This document shows, piece after piece, positions 52,227-60,655 of a stretch of DNA of 64,000 nt. Position 1 is the stretch's first letter. Every line of letters begins with the position of its first letter. Under the pieces are notes generated by a model. That model had not been told where the DNA came from, made no database searches, and saw nothing but the letters and a program-made list of their open reading frames with translations. Position numbers and translations under genes: made by a program. The stretch comes from Streptomyces sp. XY006 (GTDB taxonomy: Bacteria; Actinomycetota; Actinomycetes; Streptomycetales; Streptomycetaceae), in the NCBI RefSeq assembly GCF_002237655.1, contig NZ_NOKT01000012.1:1-64000 (forward strand), written 5' to 3'.

Positions 52227-53217
52227 GGACGTCCCGGCCGTCGCGCAGAGCGGCCGGCCGGCCTCCACCCTGGTGGAGCTGATCGACGCCCAGCTGCACA
52301 TGCCGTTCCCGTTCCGGCGCCATCCGCGCGAGGCCGCGGCCGCCGCCGACGTCGACCACTGGCTGCGCGCGACCGGCCTCAGCGACGAACCCGGCGTCGC
52401 GGCGATGATCTCCCTCACCCGCCCCGCCGAACTCGCCTCCTACAACAGCCCGGACGTCGACGAGGGGATCCTCCGGCTCGTCGCCCGGCAGATCGCCTAC
52501 CAGTTCGTCTTCGACGACCGCGCCGAGGAGGTCGGGCGGCACCGGCCGGGCGACCTGCTGCCCATGCTCTGCGAGAGCGTCGCGATCCTGCGGGACGGCG
52601 CCGCGCCCGCCACCCCGCTGGGAGCGGCGCTCGCGGACCTCCACCGGCAGGTACGCGAACGGTGCACCCCCGCCCAGGCCGCGCGCTGGGCGGACAAGAG
52701 CCGCGAGTACGTGCACGGCCTGCTCCACGAAGCGGTGGCCCAGAGCCATCCCTCGCCCGTGCGGTCCGGCATCTGCACCTCGATACGGTCCCTCACCGCG
52801 GGCGTCGAGCCGTTCCACCCGCTGTGCGAGGCGGCGCAGCCGTGCGAGCTCACCGACGGGGAGCTGTACCACCCGCTCATGCGGCATCTGAGCCGGCTGT
52901 CGGCCGACGCGGCGGTGTGGATCCCCGACCTCTTCTCCGCGGTCAAGGAACAGCGGGCGGGCGAGCTGATCAACCTGGCTCTCGCCTACCAGCGGGCGCA
53001 CCACTGCCCCCTGCCGGTGGCGGTCACCCTGGCCATCCGGCGGATCAACCGGACGATCCGGGAGTTCGAGAGGCTGTACGAGGAGATCCGGCCGGAGTTG
53101 AGCCCTTCGGGCGTCGGCTACGTGGAAGGCATGGCCGGCTGGATCCGCGGGTGTTACTACTGGTCCCGCACCGTGCCCCGGTACGCGGACGCGGGGACGG
53201 CTGCGGCCCTGGGGTGA
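52201..53217 (+). CDS. class I terpene synthase with altered NSE motif
   Basis: 338 residues, typical of bacterial terpene cyclases. The aspartate-rich motif is D105-D106-R-A-E109-E110 in QFVFDDRAEEVG; the diphosphate sensor Arg is probably R196 in TSIRSLTAG; and the C-terminal R-Y pair is in TVPRYAD. The NSE triad reads P242-D-L-F-S246-A-V-K249-E250, so the first metal ligand, normally Asn, is Pro. GTG 52201 (GGAGGG close upstream) lies inside the P450 gene; ATG 52210 is the alternative. Product unknown; sesquiterpene size is guessed from the partner P450. Confidence 0.88.
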   Translation: MSRMSTTHEDVPAVAQSGRPASTLVELIDAQLHMPFPFRRHPREAAAAADVDHWLRATGLSDEPGVAAMISLTRPAELASYNSPDVDEGILRLVARQIAYQFVFDDRAEEVGRHRPGDLLPMLCESVAILRDGAAPATPLGAALADLHRQVRERCTPAQAARWADKSREYVHGLLHEAVAQSHPSPVRSGICTSIRSLTAGVEPFHPLCEAAQPCELTDGELYHPLMRHLSRLSADAAVWIPDLFSAVKEQRAGELINLALAYQRAHHCPLPVAVTLAIRRINRTIREFERLYEEIRPELSPSGVGYVEGMAGWIRGCYYWSRTVPRYADAGTAAALG

Positions 53218-53279
53218 GGACGGCCGCCGCGGGCCCGGCCGGAGGGGCGAGGTGCCGGCCCGGCCGCGAGGCGGACATT

Positions 53280-53304
53280 CGGACCACGCTACCCGCGTGG
53301 TCCG
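53280..53304 (+). terminator. terminator after the terpene synthase gene
   Basis: A perfect 10-bp stem CGGACCACGC (53280-53289) with GCGTGGTCCG (53295-53304) and a 5-nt loop lies 62 bp after the stop. Confidence 0.8.
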
Positions 53305-53378
53305 CACTCCACTCCCTGACAGCAGGTCATTCACCCTTCCTCGTCGTGCTCGTACCGGAATCCGGTCAGGTGCCCTGT

Positions 53379-53408
53379 CGGGAGGCGTACGCTCTGCGCT
53401 GCCTCCCG
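53379..53408 (+). promoter_or_regulatory. stem-loop in the leader of the LAL regulator gene
   Basis: CGGGAGGC (53379-53386) pairs with GCCTCCCG (53401-53408) around a 14-nt loop, ending 29 bp before the ATG at 53438. It could hold or hide the translation start; no ligand class is recognised. Confidence 0.45.
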
Positions 53409-53437
53409 ATGGCCGACGACAGGAAGCGGTACGGCAC

Positions 53438-56335
53438 ATGGCGAATGAGCTGCGGCAACCCCCGCCCGACTCGCGGCCGTTGCTCGAACGCCGCAGGGAG
53501 CTGAAGGCCCTCGACTCGGCGCTGGCTGCCCTGCGGGACCGTGCCGGCGGCGCGCCCCGGACGCCCCGTGGCGGACTGCTGGCCTTCACCGGACCGGCCG
53601 GGATGGGCAAGACGGCCCTGCTGACCGAGGCCCGCGCCCGGGCCCGGGCCGAAGGCTTCACGGTGCTGTCGGGGCGGGGCGGCGAGAACGAACAGGAGCT
53701 GGCGTTCCACGTGGTGCGCCAGCTGGTGCAGCCCGCGCTGGCGGCCATGGACGAGGCGGAGCTGCGCTCGTTCCTGGGCGGCTGGTACGACATCGTCGCC
53801 GCCGCGCTCGGCCTGGCGGCCCCGGGCGGCCACGCGCCGGACCCGACCGGGGTGCGCGACGGCCTGGACTGGGTGATGACGCGCCTCGCGGTCAAGAAGG
53901 CACCCGTGGTCCTCCTCCTGGACGATCTGCACTGGGCCGACGTCGAGTCCCTGACGTGGCTGGCGTCGTTCGCGCCGCGGACCGCGGACCTGTCCCTGCT
54001 GATGGTCGTCGCCTACCGGCCCGAAGAACTGCCGCTCGCGGGCGACTCCTTCGGCACCGCCGAGCTGGGCCACCGCCCCTTCGCCCTGGAGCCGCTCAGT
54101 GCCACGGCCGTGGCGCGGCTCGTCCGGGACGAGGTGGGCGAGCAGGCCGAGGACGGGTTCTGCGAGGAGTGCTGGGAGGTCACCGGAGGCAGCCCGTTCG
54201 AGGCCGTCGAACTCGCCATCAGGCTCGGCGAGCGCCGGCTGCGCGGCACCAACGAGGACCTGGCCGTCATGCGCGATCTGGCCGCCGCGGTGACGGGCCC
54301 GGGGCTGATCGAGCGCCTCCACGGCTTCGGCACCACGACCGTCCGGTTCGCCTACGCGGCCGCCGTGCTGGGCCAGGCCATCTCCCAGGAGCTGGCCGCC
54401 CGCATCGCGGCCATCGGCAGCACGGCGGCGGCCGAGGCGGCGGACCGGCTGCGCACCGCCCGCATCCTCACCGACGGGGAAGGGGACGGGCTGGAGTTCG
54501 TCCACCCCACCATCGCCACCACGATCTACCAGGCCATCGGCACGGGTCTGCGGGAGGGCATGCACAACTCGGCCGCGGAGGTGGTCCGCGCGGCCGGACT
54601 CGGACCCGTGGCGGCGGCCCGGCATCTGCTGGAGGTTCCCTGCGAGGGCAACCCCGAGGCCGTGGCCTGTCTGCGGCAGGCCGCGCGGGCGGCGCTGCAC
54701 TCCGGCGCCCCGGAGGCGGCCCGGCGGCTGCTGGACCGCGCACTGCAGGAGCCGCCCCTGCCCGAGGAGCGCGCCGCACTGCTGCACGAACTGGCCTGCG
54801 CCACCTTCCTCATCAAGCCCACGGCGACCGTCGCGCACCTGCGGGAGGCGCTGGCGGAGGGCGACATCGATCCCGAACTGCGTGCCTCGATGGTGTACCG
54901 GCTGACGCAGGCGCTCGCCCACACGGACCGGATGGCGGAGGCCGCGACGGTGGCCGCCGACGAGGCGCGGCGGGCGCACGGCCATCCCCGCATCCGGCTG
55001 CGGATGCAGGCCGACCACTTCGTCTGGAGCGCGTTCCGCACCGACGAGCAGGACTCGGCCGGCCGTTCGCGCAGGCTCGCCCGGCTGGCCGACCGTCTGA
55101 CCGGCCGCCGGCTGGAGGAGCGCTACATCCTCGGGCTGCGCGCCTGGGACGCCATGATGTGCGGCGAGCCCCGGCAGCAGGCCCTGGCGTACGCCGAGAA
55201 GGCCCTGGACGGCGGGCTGAGCTGGACCGATGAGAACCGCGGCTTCGAGGTGCCGGTCTCCGTCGCCCTGGTGTTCATGTACTGCGACCAGCCGCGCCGG
55301 GCCGAGGAGCTGTTCGCGAAGGGCATGGCCGAGTGCGCGTCCAAGGGCTGGCGCGGCTCCCATCTGGCCCTGGGCCAGACCCTGTCCGCGTACATCCGCT
55401 ACCGGCGGGGCAGTCTGGCCGAGGCCGAGAACCTGGTCCGGGAGGGGCTCGGCATCGCCGACCGGGTGGAAGGGGCCGTGCCCGCCCAGTGGTTCGCCAT
55501 CGGCATCCTCATCGAGACCCTGCTGGCCCGCGGCCGGGTGGTGGCGGCCCGCCGGATCGCCGACCGGTACCGCTACGGGGACGTCATCCCGAACGCCGTC
55601 ATCTACCCCGACCCGCGCACCGTCTACGCCGAGCTGCTGCTGGCCGAGGGCCGGACCGACGAGGCCGCCGCCCTGCTGTCGGAGGTGGGCGAGTGGCTGG
55701 AGGGCCGGGACTGGCGCAACCCCGCCTGGTGTCCGTGGCAGCTGGGTCTGGCGAAGGCCCTGTCGCGCCGGGCTCCCGACCGGGCCGTGCAGCACGCGCA
55801 GGACGCCGTGAAGCGGGCCCGGGACTTCGGCGCGGCCTCGGCGATCGGCCAGGCGCTGCACGCCCAGGCGGAGGTGACGGGCGGGGCGGCGGCGCTCGAA
55901 CTGCACGCGCAGGCCGTCGACCATCTGCAGCGCTCCCCCGCCGCGTACGAGCTGGCCCGGGCCCAGGTCGGCCACGGTGCCGCGCTGGCCCGGGACGGCC
56001 GTCTGCACGACGCCGCCGACCGGCTCTACCAGGGGCTGGAGGGCGCGGTGCACTGCGGTGCCGAGGGGCTGGCCGCCCGGGCCAGGCGGGAGCTGTCCGC
56101 CGCCGGGCTCCGTCCGCTCCCCCTGCGCTACGCCCACACGGACATGCTGACGGCCCAGGAGCGCCGGGCGGCCGAGCTGACGGTCCAGGGCCACCCGGCC
56201 TCCGTGGTCGCCAAGGACCTGCGGATCACCGAACAGGGCGTCCGCCAGCAGTTGTCCTCCGTCTTCCGCAAGCTCGGCACGGACGCGGCGGGCCTGGCCG
56301 ACGCCCTGGCCGCCGGCCCCCGCACGGGGCGCTGA
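53438..56335 (+). CDS. LAL-type LuxR-family regulator
   Basis: 965 residues. The N-terminal AAA-like ATPase has Walker A GPAGMGKTALL (about residue 47) and Walker B VVLLLDDLHWAD (about 155). A long TPR-like middle (about 400-890) is followed by a C-terminal LuxR-type HTH (LTAQERRAAELTVQGHPASVVAKDLRITEQGVRQQLSSVFRKLG). Large ATP-binding LuxR regulators often control nearby secondary metabolism, and this one follows the P450/terpene synthase pair on the same strand. ATG 53438 is chosen by family start (LLERRRELKALDSAL); no strong Shine-Dalgarno. Confidence 0.92.
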   Translation: MANELRQPPPDSRPLLERRRELKALDSALAALRDRAGGAPRTPRGGLLAFTGPAGMGKTALLTEARARARAEGFTVLSGRGGENEQELAFHVVRQLVQPALAAMDEAELRSFLGGWYDIVAAALGLAAPGGHAPDPTGVRDGLDWVMTRLAVKKAPVVLLLDDLHWADVESLTWLASFAPRTADLSLLMVVAYRPEELPLAGDSFGTAELGHRPFALEPLSATAVARLVRDEVGEQAEDGFCEECWEVTGGSPFEAVELAIRLGERRLRGTNEDLAVMRDLAAAVTGPGLIERLHGFGTTTVRFAYAAAVLGQAISQELAARIAAIGSTAAAEAADRLRTARILTDGEGDGLEFVHPTIATTIYQAIGTGLREGMHNSAAEVVRAAGLGPVAAARHLLEVPCEGNPEAVACLRQAARAALHSGAPEAARRLLDRALQEPPLPEERAALLHELACATFLIKPTATVAHLREALAEGDIDPELRASMVYRLTQALAHTDRMAEAATVAADEARRAHGHPRIRLRMQADHFVWSAFRTDEQDSAGRSRRLARLADRLTGRRLEERYILGLRAWDAMMCGEPRQQALAYAEKALDGGLSWTDENRGFEVPVSVALVFMYCDQPRRAEELFAKGMAECASKGWRGSHLALGQTLSAYIRYRRGSLAEAENLVREGLGIADRVEGAVPAQWFAIGILIETLLARGRVVAARRIADRYRYGDVIPNAVIYPDPRTVYAELLLAEGRTDEAAALLSEVGEWLEGRDWRNPAWCPWQLGLAKALSRRAPDRAVQHAQDAVKRARDFGAASAIGQALHAQAEVTGGAAALELHAQAVDHLQRSPAAYELARAQVGHGAALARDGRLHDAADRLYQGLEGAVHCGAEGLAARARRELSAAGLRPLPLRYAHTDMLTAQERRAAELTVQGHPASVVAKDLRITEQGVRQQLSSVFRKLGTDAAGLADALAAGPRTGR

Positions 56336-56377
56336 CCCGACCGGCACGGCTCCTCGCCATCGCGCGGCGGCGTGGTC

Positions 56378-57940
56378 TCACATGGGGCCGGGGCCCGCCC
56401 CGCCCTTGAGGCGTTCCAGGTCGGAGGGGCGGACCTGGATGACGAGCAGGGCGATCACCGCGGCGACGGCGGTGAAGATCGCCGCCATGATGAAGGCGGC
56501 CGAGACGCCGGCGGTGAGGATCTCGTCCGACCACGGTTTGGGCACCTGCCCGGTGCGTTCGAACCGCAGGCGCTCGACCGGCGTGGCCTGCTGCAGGAAG
56601 GCCGGGATCTGCTTGTCCGCCTCGTTGGTGCTGGCCGTGCCGTACATCGTCACCAGGATGGACAGGCCGAGCGAGCCGCCGACCTGCTGGGTGGCGTTGA
56701 GGAGGCCGGAGGCCGCGCCGGTCTCCGGGGTGGGCACGTTGGAGAGCGCCATGAGGGTCAGCGACACGAACTCCATGCCCATGCCGAGGCTGAAGACGAG
56801 CATCGGCCCGAGGACGCTGCCGGCGTAGGTGGAGTGCACGTCGGTCAGGGTGAGCCAGGCCAGTCCGGCCGCCGCCAGGATCGCGCCGAGCACCATGAAG
56901 GGCTTGGGCCCGTAGACGGGCAGGAAGCGGGAGGCCAGGCCGGCGCCGATGGCGATGACCGCGCTGACCGGCAGGAAGGCGAGGCCCGCCTGCAGAGGGC
57001 TGAACTCCAGCACGTTCTGCACGAAGAGGGTGAGGAAGAAGAACATGCCGAAGATCGCGGCGGCGAGGCACAGCATGATGCCGTAGGTGCCCGCGCGGTT
57101 GCGGTCGGCGAACATGTGCAGGGGTGTGATGGGCTGTCTGGAGCGCCGTTCGATCAGGATGAACGCCACGAGCAGGACGACCGCCCCGGCGAACGAGGCC
57201 AGCGTGAGCGCGTCCCGCCAGCCGTCCTGCGCGGCCCGGATGAACCCGTAGACCAGCAGCACCATGCCCGCGGTGGAGGTGAGCGCGCCGGTGATGTCGA
57301 AGCGCCCGGGGTGGCGTTCGGACTCCCTGATCCACTTGGGGGTGGCGAGCACGATGAGCAGGCCGATGGGCACGTTGACGAACAGCACCCACCGCCAGTT
57401 CAGCCACTCCACCAGCATCCCGCCCGCGAGCAGGCCGATCGCGCCGCCGCCCGCCGAGACCGCGGCGAACACCCCGAAGGCCCGGTTGCGTTCGGGCCCT
57501 TCGCGGAAGGTCGTACTGATCAGGGCGAGGGACGTCGGGGAGGCGATGGCTCCGCCGACGCCCTGCAGGGCACGGGCGCCGAGGAGTTGACCGGAGTTCT
57601 GGGCGAATCCGCCGAGCAGGGAGGCCAGCACGAAGAGCAGCACGCCGAAGATGAACACGCGCCGCCGGCCCAGGATGTCGCCGGCCCGGCCGCCGAGCAG
57701 CAGCAGTCCGCCGAAGGTGAGCGTGTAGGCGTTCACCACCCAGGACAGGCTCGTGGTCGAGAAGTCCAGCGAGCTCTGGATGTGCGGGAGCGCGATGTTC
57801 ACGATGGTGATGTCGAGGACCACCATCAACTGGCACGAGGCGATGACGAACAGCGCCATCGCGCTCCCGCCGCCACCGGATTCCCCGGTGGCGGTCGTCT
57901 GTGGTGCGGCCGGCTGCGGGCTGCTGCCTGCGGTGTCCAC
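56378..57940 (-). CDS. MFS exporter, DHA2 (EmrB/QacA) family
   Basis: 520 residues, about 14 membrane segments. TM1 ITIVNIALPHIQSSL, motif A GGRAGDILGRRRVFIFG, and motif C GGGAIGLLAGGML are clear. A large extracytoplasmic loop (about residues 430-475) precedes the last segment. GTG 57940 is preferred to the longer frame, which runs into the divergent response-regulator gene. It is convergent with the LAL gene. Third DHA2 exporter of the window; substrate unknown. Confidence 0.93.
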   Translation of the reverse strand: MDTAGSSPQPAAPQTTATGESGGGGSAMALFVIASCQLMVVLDITIVNIALPHIQSSLDFSTTSLSWVVNAYTLTFGGLLLLGGRAGDILGRRRVFIFGVLLFVLASLLGGFAQNSGQLLGARALQGVGGAIASPTSLALISTTFREGPERNRAFGVFAAVSAGGGAIGLLAGGMLVEWLNWRWVLFVNVPIGLLIVLATPKWIRESERHPGRFDITGALTSTAGMVLLVYGFIRAAQDGWRDALTLASFAGAVVLLVAFILIERRSRQPITPLHMFADRNRAGTYGIMLCLAAAIFGMFFFLTLFVQNVLEFSPLQAGLAFLPVSAVIAIGAGLASRFLPVYGPKPFMVLGAILAAAGLAWLTLTDVHSTYAGSVLGPMLVFSLGMGMEFVSLTLMALSNVPTPETGAASGLLNATQQVGGSLGLSILVTMYGTASTNEADKQIPAFLQQATPVERLRFERTGQVPKPWSDEILTAGVSAAFIMAAIFTAVAAVIALLVIQVRPSDLERLKGGAGPGPM

Positions 57941-58060
57941 CGTTCGACGGTACGCCCGCCTCCCGGACCTCACCACTCGTGCCGTGCTGTGCCGTCCGGC
58001 GGGCCGGTCGTGCCCGCGGCCCGGAGGGCGGTCGTCCGGGCGGGCGGTGATAATCCGATC

Positions 58061-58666
58061 GTGATCCGCGTTCTGCTCGTCCAGCACACCCGTCTCGTGC
58101 GGGGAGCGTTCGCCGCGCTGCTGTCACGCGAGGACGACATCGAGGTCGTCGCCGAGGCCGACGGCGACGGTGACGTGGTGGCGCGCGCCCTGGCGTGCCG
58201 GCCCGACGTGGCCGTGATCGACGTGGACTCCCGGGCGGGCGAGGAGGTCGCCGTCCGCGGCGAGCTGCGGGAACGGCTGCCGGAGTGCCGGATGCTGCTG
58301 ATGATGGCCTCCACGACGCCGGAGCGGCTGCGTCGCATGCTGGATCTGCACGCGGCCGGTGTCATCAGCACGAACGCGCCGCCGGACCGGCTGGTGCACG
58401 GGGTGCGCAAGCTGGTGCGGGGGCAGCGGTTCGTCGATCCCGAGTTCGCCCTGGCCGCGCTGGACGCGGCAGCGAACCCGCTCACGCCCCGCGAGGTGGA
58501 GGTGCTGCGGCTGACCGCCGACGGCACGCCCACGCGGGAGATCGCCGAGCGGCTGTGCCTGTCCGTGGCGACGGTCCGCAACCATCTGTCGGCGATCAGC
58601 CGCAAGACCGGCGGACGCACCCGCATCGACGCGGTCAGGATCGCCACCGAGTCCGGCTGGGTGTGA
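58061..58666 (+). CDS. orphan NarL/LuxR-type response regulator with degenerate receiver
   Basis: 201 residues. Receiver about 1-115, HTH about 140-200 (LTPREVEVLRLTADGTPTREIAERLCLSVATVRNHLSAISRKTGGRTR). The acidic pair expected after the first strand is Q8-H9 (VLLVQHTRLVRG), D54 remains at the acceptor position (VAVIDVDSRAG), and the switch Lys is replaced (GVISTNAPP). Phosphorylation by the normal route is therefore doubtful. No kinase gene adjoins it. Divergent from the exporter at 57940. Confidence 0.9.
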   Translation: MIRVLLVQHTRLVRGAFAALLSREDDIEVVAEADGDGDVVARALACRPDVAVIDVDSRAGEEVAVRGELRERLPECRMLLMMASTTPERLRRMLDLHAAGVISTNAPPDRLVHGVRKLVRGQRFVDPEFALAALDAAANPLTPREVEVLRLTADGTPTREIAERLCLSVATVRNHLSAISRKTGGRTRIDAVRIATESGWV

Positions 58667-58702
58667 GCAGCCGGGCCTCGCCGCGCCCTGCGGACAGAGG
58701 AC

Positions 58703-58738
58703 GGCCGGGCAGGTCATCGAGGTTGTACCTGCCCGGCC
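58703..58738 (+). terminator. terminator after the orphan response regulator
   Basis: Perfect 12-bp arms GGCCGGGCAGGT (58703-58714) and ACCTGCCCGGCC (58727-58738) begin 37 bp after the stop. Confidence 0.85.
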
Positions 58739-58896
58739 TCCGTGGGCCCTCACGCCCTGTCCCGGGATCCGGTACGAGCATCTCAGAGCCCGGGGGCCGC
58801 GGACCAGCGCCGTTCGTCATGTGTACGGCGTGAGACCGTACGCGCGGACCCGGGAGGAACGTCGGGACGGGATGGGCGTTCGGCCCGGCGCCAGCC

Positions 58897-58965
58897 GCGG
58901 ATCAAGCTCGTGAGCCGTCGCGCGGATCAGGCCCGTGAGCCGCCGCGGATCAAGCCCGTGAGATA
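58897..58965. repeat. three 21-bp repeats spanning the P450 stop codon
   Basis: GCGGATCARGCYCGTGAG units begin at 58897, 58922 and 58945. The middle copy contains the TGA stop of the leftward P450 gene (58927-58929). The outer copies code or once coded for the same LTGLIR end. Confidence 0.8.
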
Positions 58966-60339
58966 GCGCCACAGTGAGGAGCGCTGCCGGGCGGACGGGT
59001 CGGGCAGGACTTCCCGCGCCACCTCGGGGGCCGGGTCGTCCACCGTCCCGGCTCGTCGCGCGGGCGTCGCGGCGAGCTCGTAGCGCACGGGCAGCGAGCG
59101 CAGGCCGCGCATGAACGGGGAGGACCGCCAAGGGAGTTGGTCGGCGGGCAGGGCCAGGTCGAGGTGGTCGAACCGCTCGAAGACGCGCCCCGCTGCCACC
59201 GCCGCGACCGTCGAGGCGAGTTCGCGGGCCGGGCACTGGCGCGGACCGGCTCCCCAGGACAGGTGCGCCCGGGTGCTGATGGCGGTGCCGGAGGCGACGT
59301 GGTCGGCGAAGAGCGGATCGGCGTGCGCGGCGGCCGAGGAGACCCACACCGGGTCGCCGGCCCGGATCGTGTAGTTGCCGAGCGGGGTGTCCCGGGCCGC
59401 GAAGCGCGGGACGAAGTTGACCAGCGGCGGCTTGCGCATGACGACCCGGTTCATGGTCTCCCTGACCATGCCGGCGGACAGGCTGGCGCGCACGCTGCTC
59501 TCGCCCGAGACGACCTCCACGACGGTGTTGGAGATGAGGATGCCGACGTGGTCGGAGGTCATGCCGAGCAGCATGAACAGCTCGCGGGCCAGGTGGTCGA
59601 GCGACAGGTCCGGGTGGGCGGCCAGCAGGTGGGAGGGGAAGTCGTCGCCGGGCTTCTGAAGCTTCTGCGCGGCCAGTTCGGCCAGCGTCGCCAGCAGCCG
59701 CTCCAGCGCGGCCTCGGCGTCCGGGCCCGCGTCGAGCACGCGCCACATGTCCATCAGCGCGTCGTCGCCCTGGGAGCCGGGGAAGCCGAGCAGGTGGCTG
59801 GCCACCATCAGCGGCAGCGGGCGGGAGAACTGCGCGGACAGGTCGGCCACGCCGGTCGTCCCGCCCTGCCCGATCAGGGTGATCAGTTCGTCGGCGTAGG
59901 CGGTGACGGCGGACTTCAGACGCTTGGCCTGCGCGTGGCGCGGGTCCTGGAAGGGCTTGAGGGCGGCGTCCCAGGCGGTGCGCAGCGGCCGGTAGCCGGG
60001 GCCGCCCTGGATCAGGATGTGGTTGACCTCCAGGGAGGGGCCGAGCGGCCAGTCGGAGGGCACCCGGCCCTCGGAACGGGCCCGCCAGTTCTCCAGCCCC
60101 TTGGGCCAGCCCTCGTCGTCCTGGAGCACCTGGAGCGCCTCGCGGTAGCCGAGGACGAGCCAGGCGGGCACACCCAGCAGGTCGACGGGGGCCACGGGGC
60201 CGTGCTGCCGGCGCAGCCGCTCGTACACGAGGGAGGGACGCGTCTCGTAGTCCCGGGTCAGCAGCGGTTCGGGACTCAGCGTCTCCAGCCCCGTGTCCTG
60301 AAGGTCCACGGATCCGCCGTCGTACCACTGGGAGTCCAT
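58927..60339 (-). CDS. atypical cytochrome P450 lacking ExxR, conservon-type
   Basis: 470 residues. The heme loop is LSWGAGPRQCPARELAS with ligand C369. The K-helix ExxR reads ETMN (in VRETMNRVVMRKPPL), so the conserved Arg is missing, and the I-helix LLGMTSDHVGI lacks the acid-Thr pair. This resembles the P450s attached to Streptomyces conservons (CYP156/CYP157), where ExxR loss is known for CYP157. None of the other conservon genes (sensor, roadblock, DUF742, GTPase) is nearby. GGAGGG lies 11 bases before ATG 60339. Catalytic activity is uncertain. Confidence 0.88.
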   Translation of the reverse strand: MDSQWYDGGSVDLQDTGLETLSPEPLLTRDYETRPSLVYERLRRQHGPVAPVDLLGVPAWLVLGYREALQVLQDDEGWPKGLENWRARSEGRVPSDWPLGPSLEVNHILIQGGPGYRPLRTAWDAALKPFQDPRHAQAKRLKSAVTAYADELITLIGQGGTTGVADLSAQFSRPLPLMVASHLLGFPGSQGDDALMDMWRVLDAGPDAEAALERLLATLAELAAQKLQKPGDDFPSHLLAAHPDLSLDHLARELFMLLGMTSDHVGILISNTVVEVVSGESSVRASLSAGMVRETMNRVVMRKPPLVNFVPRFAARDTPLGNYTIRAGDPVWVSSAAAHADPLFADHVASGTAISTRAHLSWGAGPRQCPARELASTVAAVAAGRVFERFDHLDLALPADQLPWRSSPFMRGLRSLPVRYELAATPARRAGTVDDPAPEVAREVLPDPSARQRSSLWRYLTGLIRGGSRA

Positions 60340-60601
60340 CGTCTTGCCACCCTCCGACACGCCCTGTACCGGCACACCATCAGTCGGTAGCCGGAAACGG
60401 TGGGGACCCTACCCCAGAGGCAACCCGCGGGTAACGACGGGGGGTGGCGGGCGGCCGGGCCGGCGTCCCAATCGGGGCGCAGGGCACCCGAGTTGGCGGT
60501 GCCTATAGGGCGTCACCAGGGCCTTTCCCCTTGGCGGGGGTGGTGCGGCCAGCCCTGGAGGGGCACCGCGGCGTCACACGTCACGGACGGCGCTCGGCCC
60601 A

Positions 60602-60655
60602 GGAAGCTCACCCCAGGAGCTCAGCCGGGGAAGCTCACCCCAGGAAGCTCAGCCG
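60602..60655. repeat. 27-bp tandem duplication of the yjbQ-like 3' end
   Basis: GGAAGCTCACCCCAGGA followed by GCTCAGCCG occurs at 60602-60627 and, with one extra A, at 60629-60655. The second copy holds the last codons and TGA of the leftward gene (60635-60637); the first is a non-coding copy just beyond it. Confidence 0.85.
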
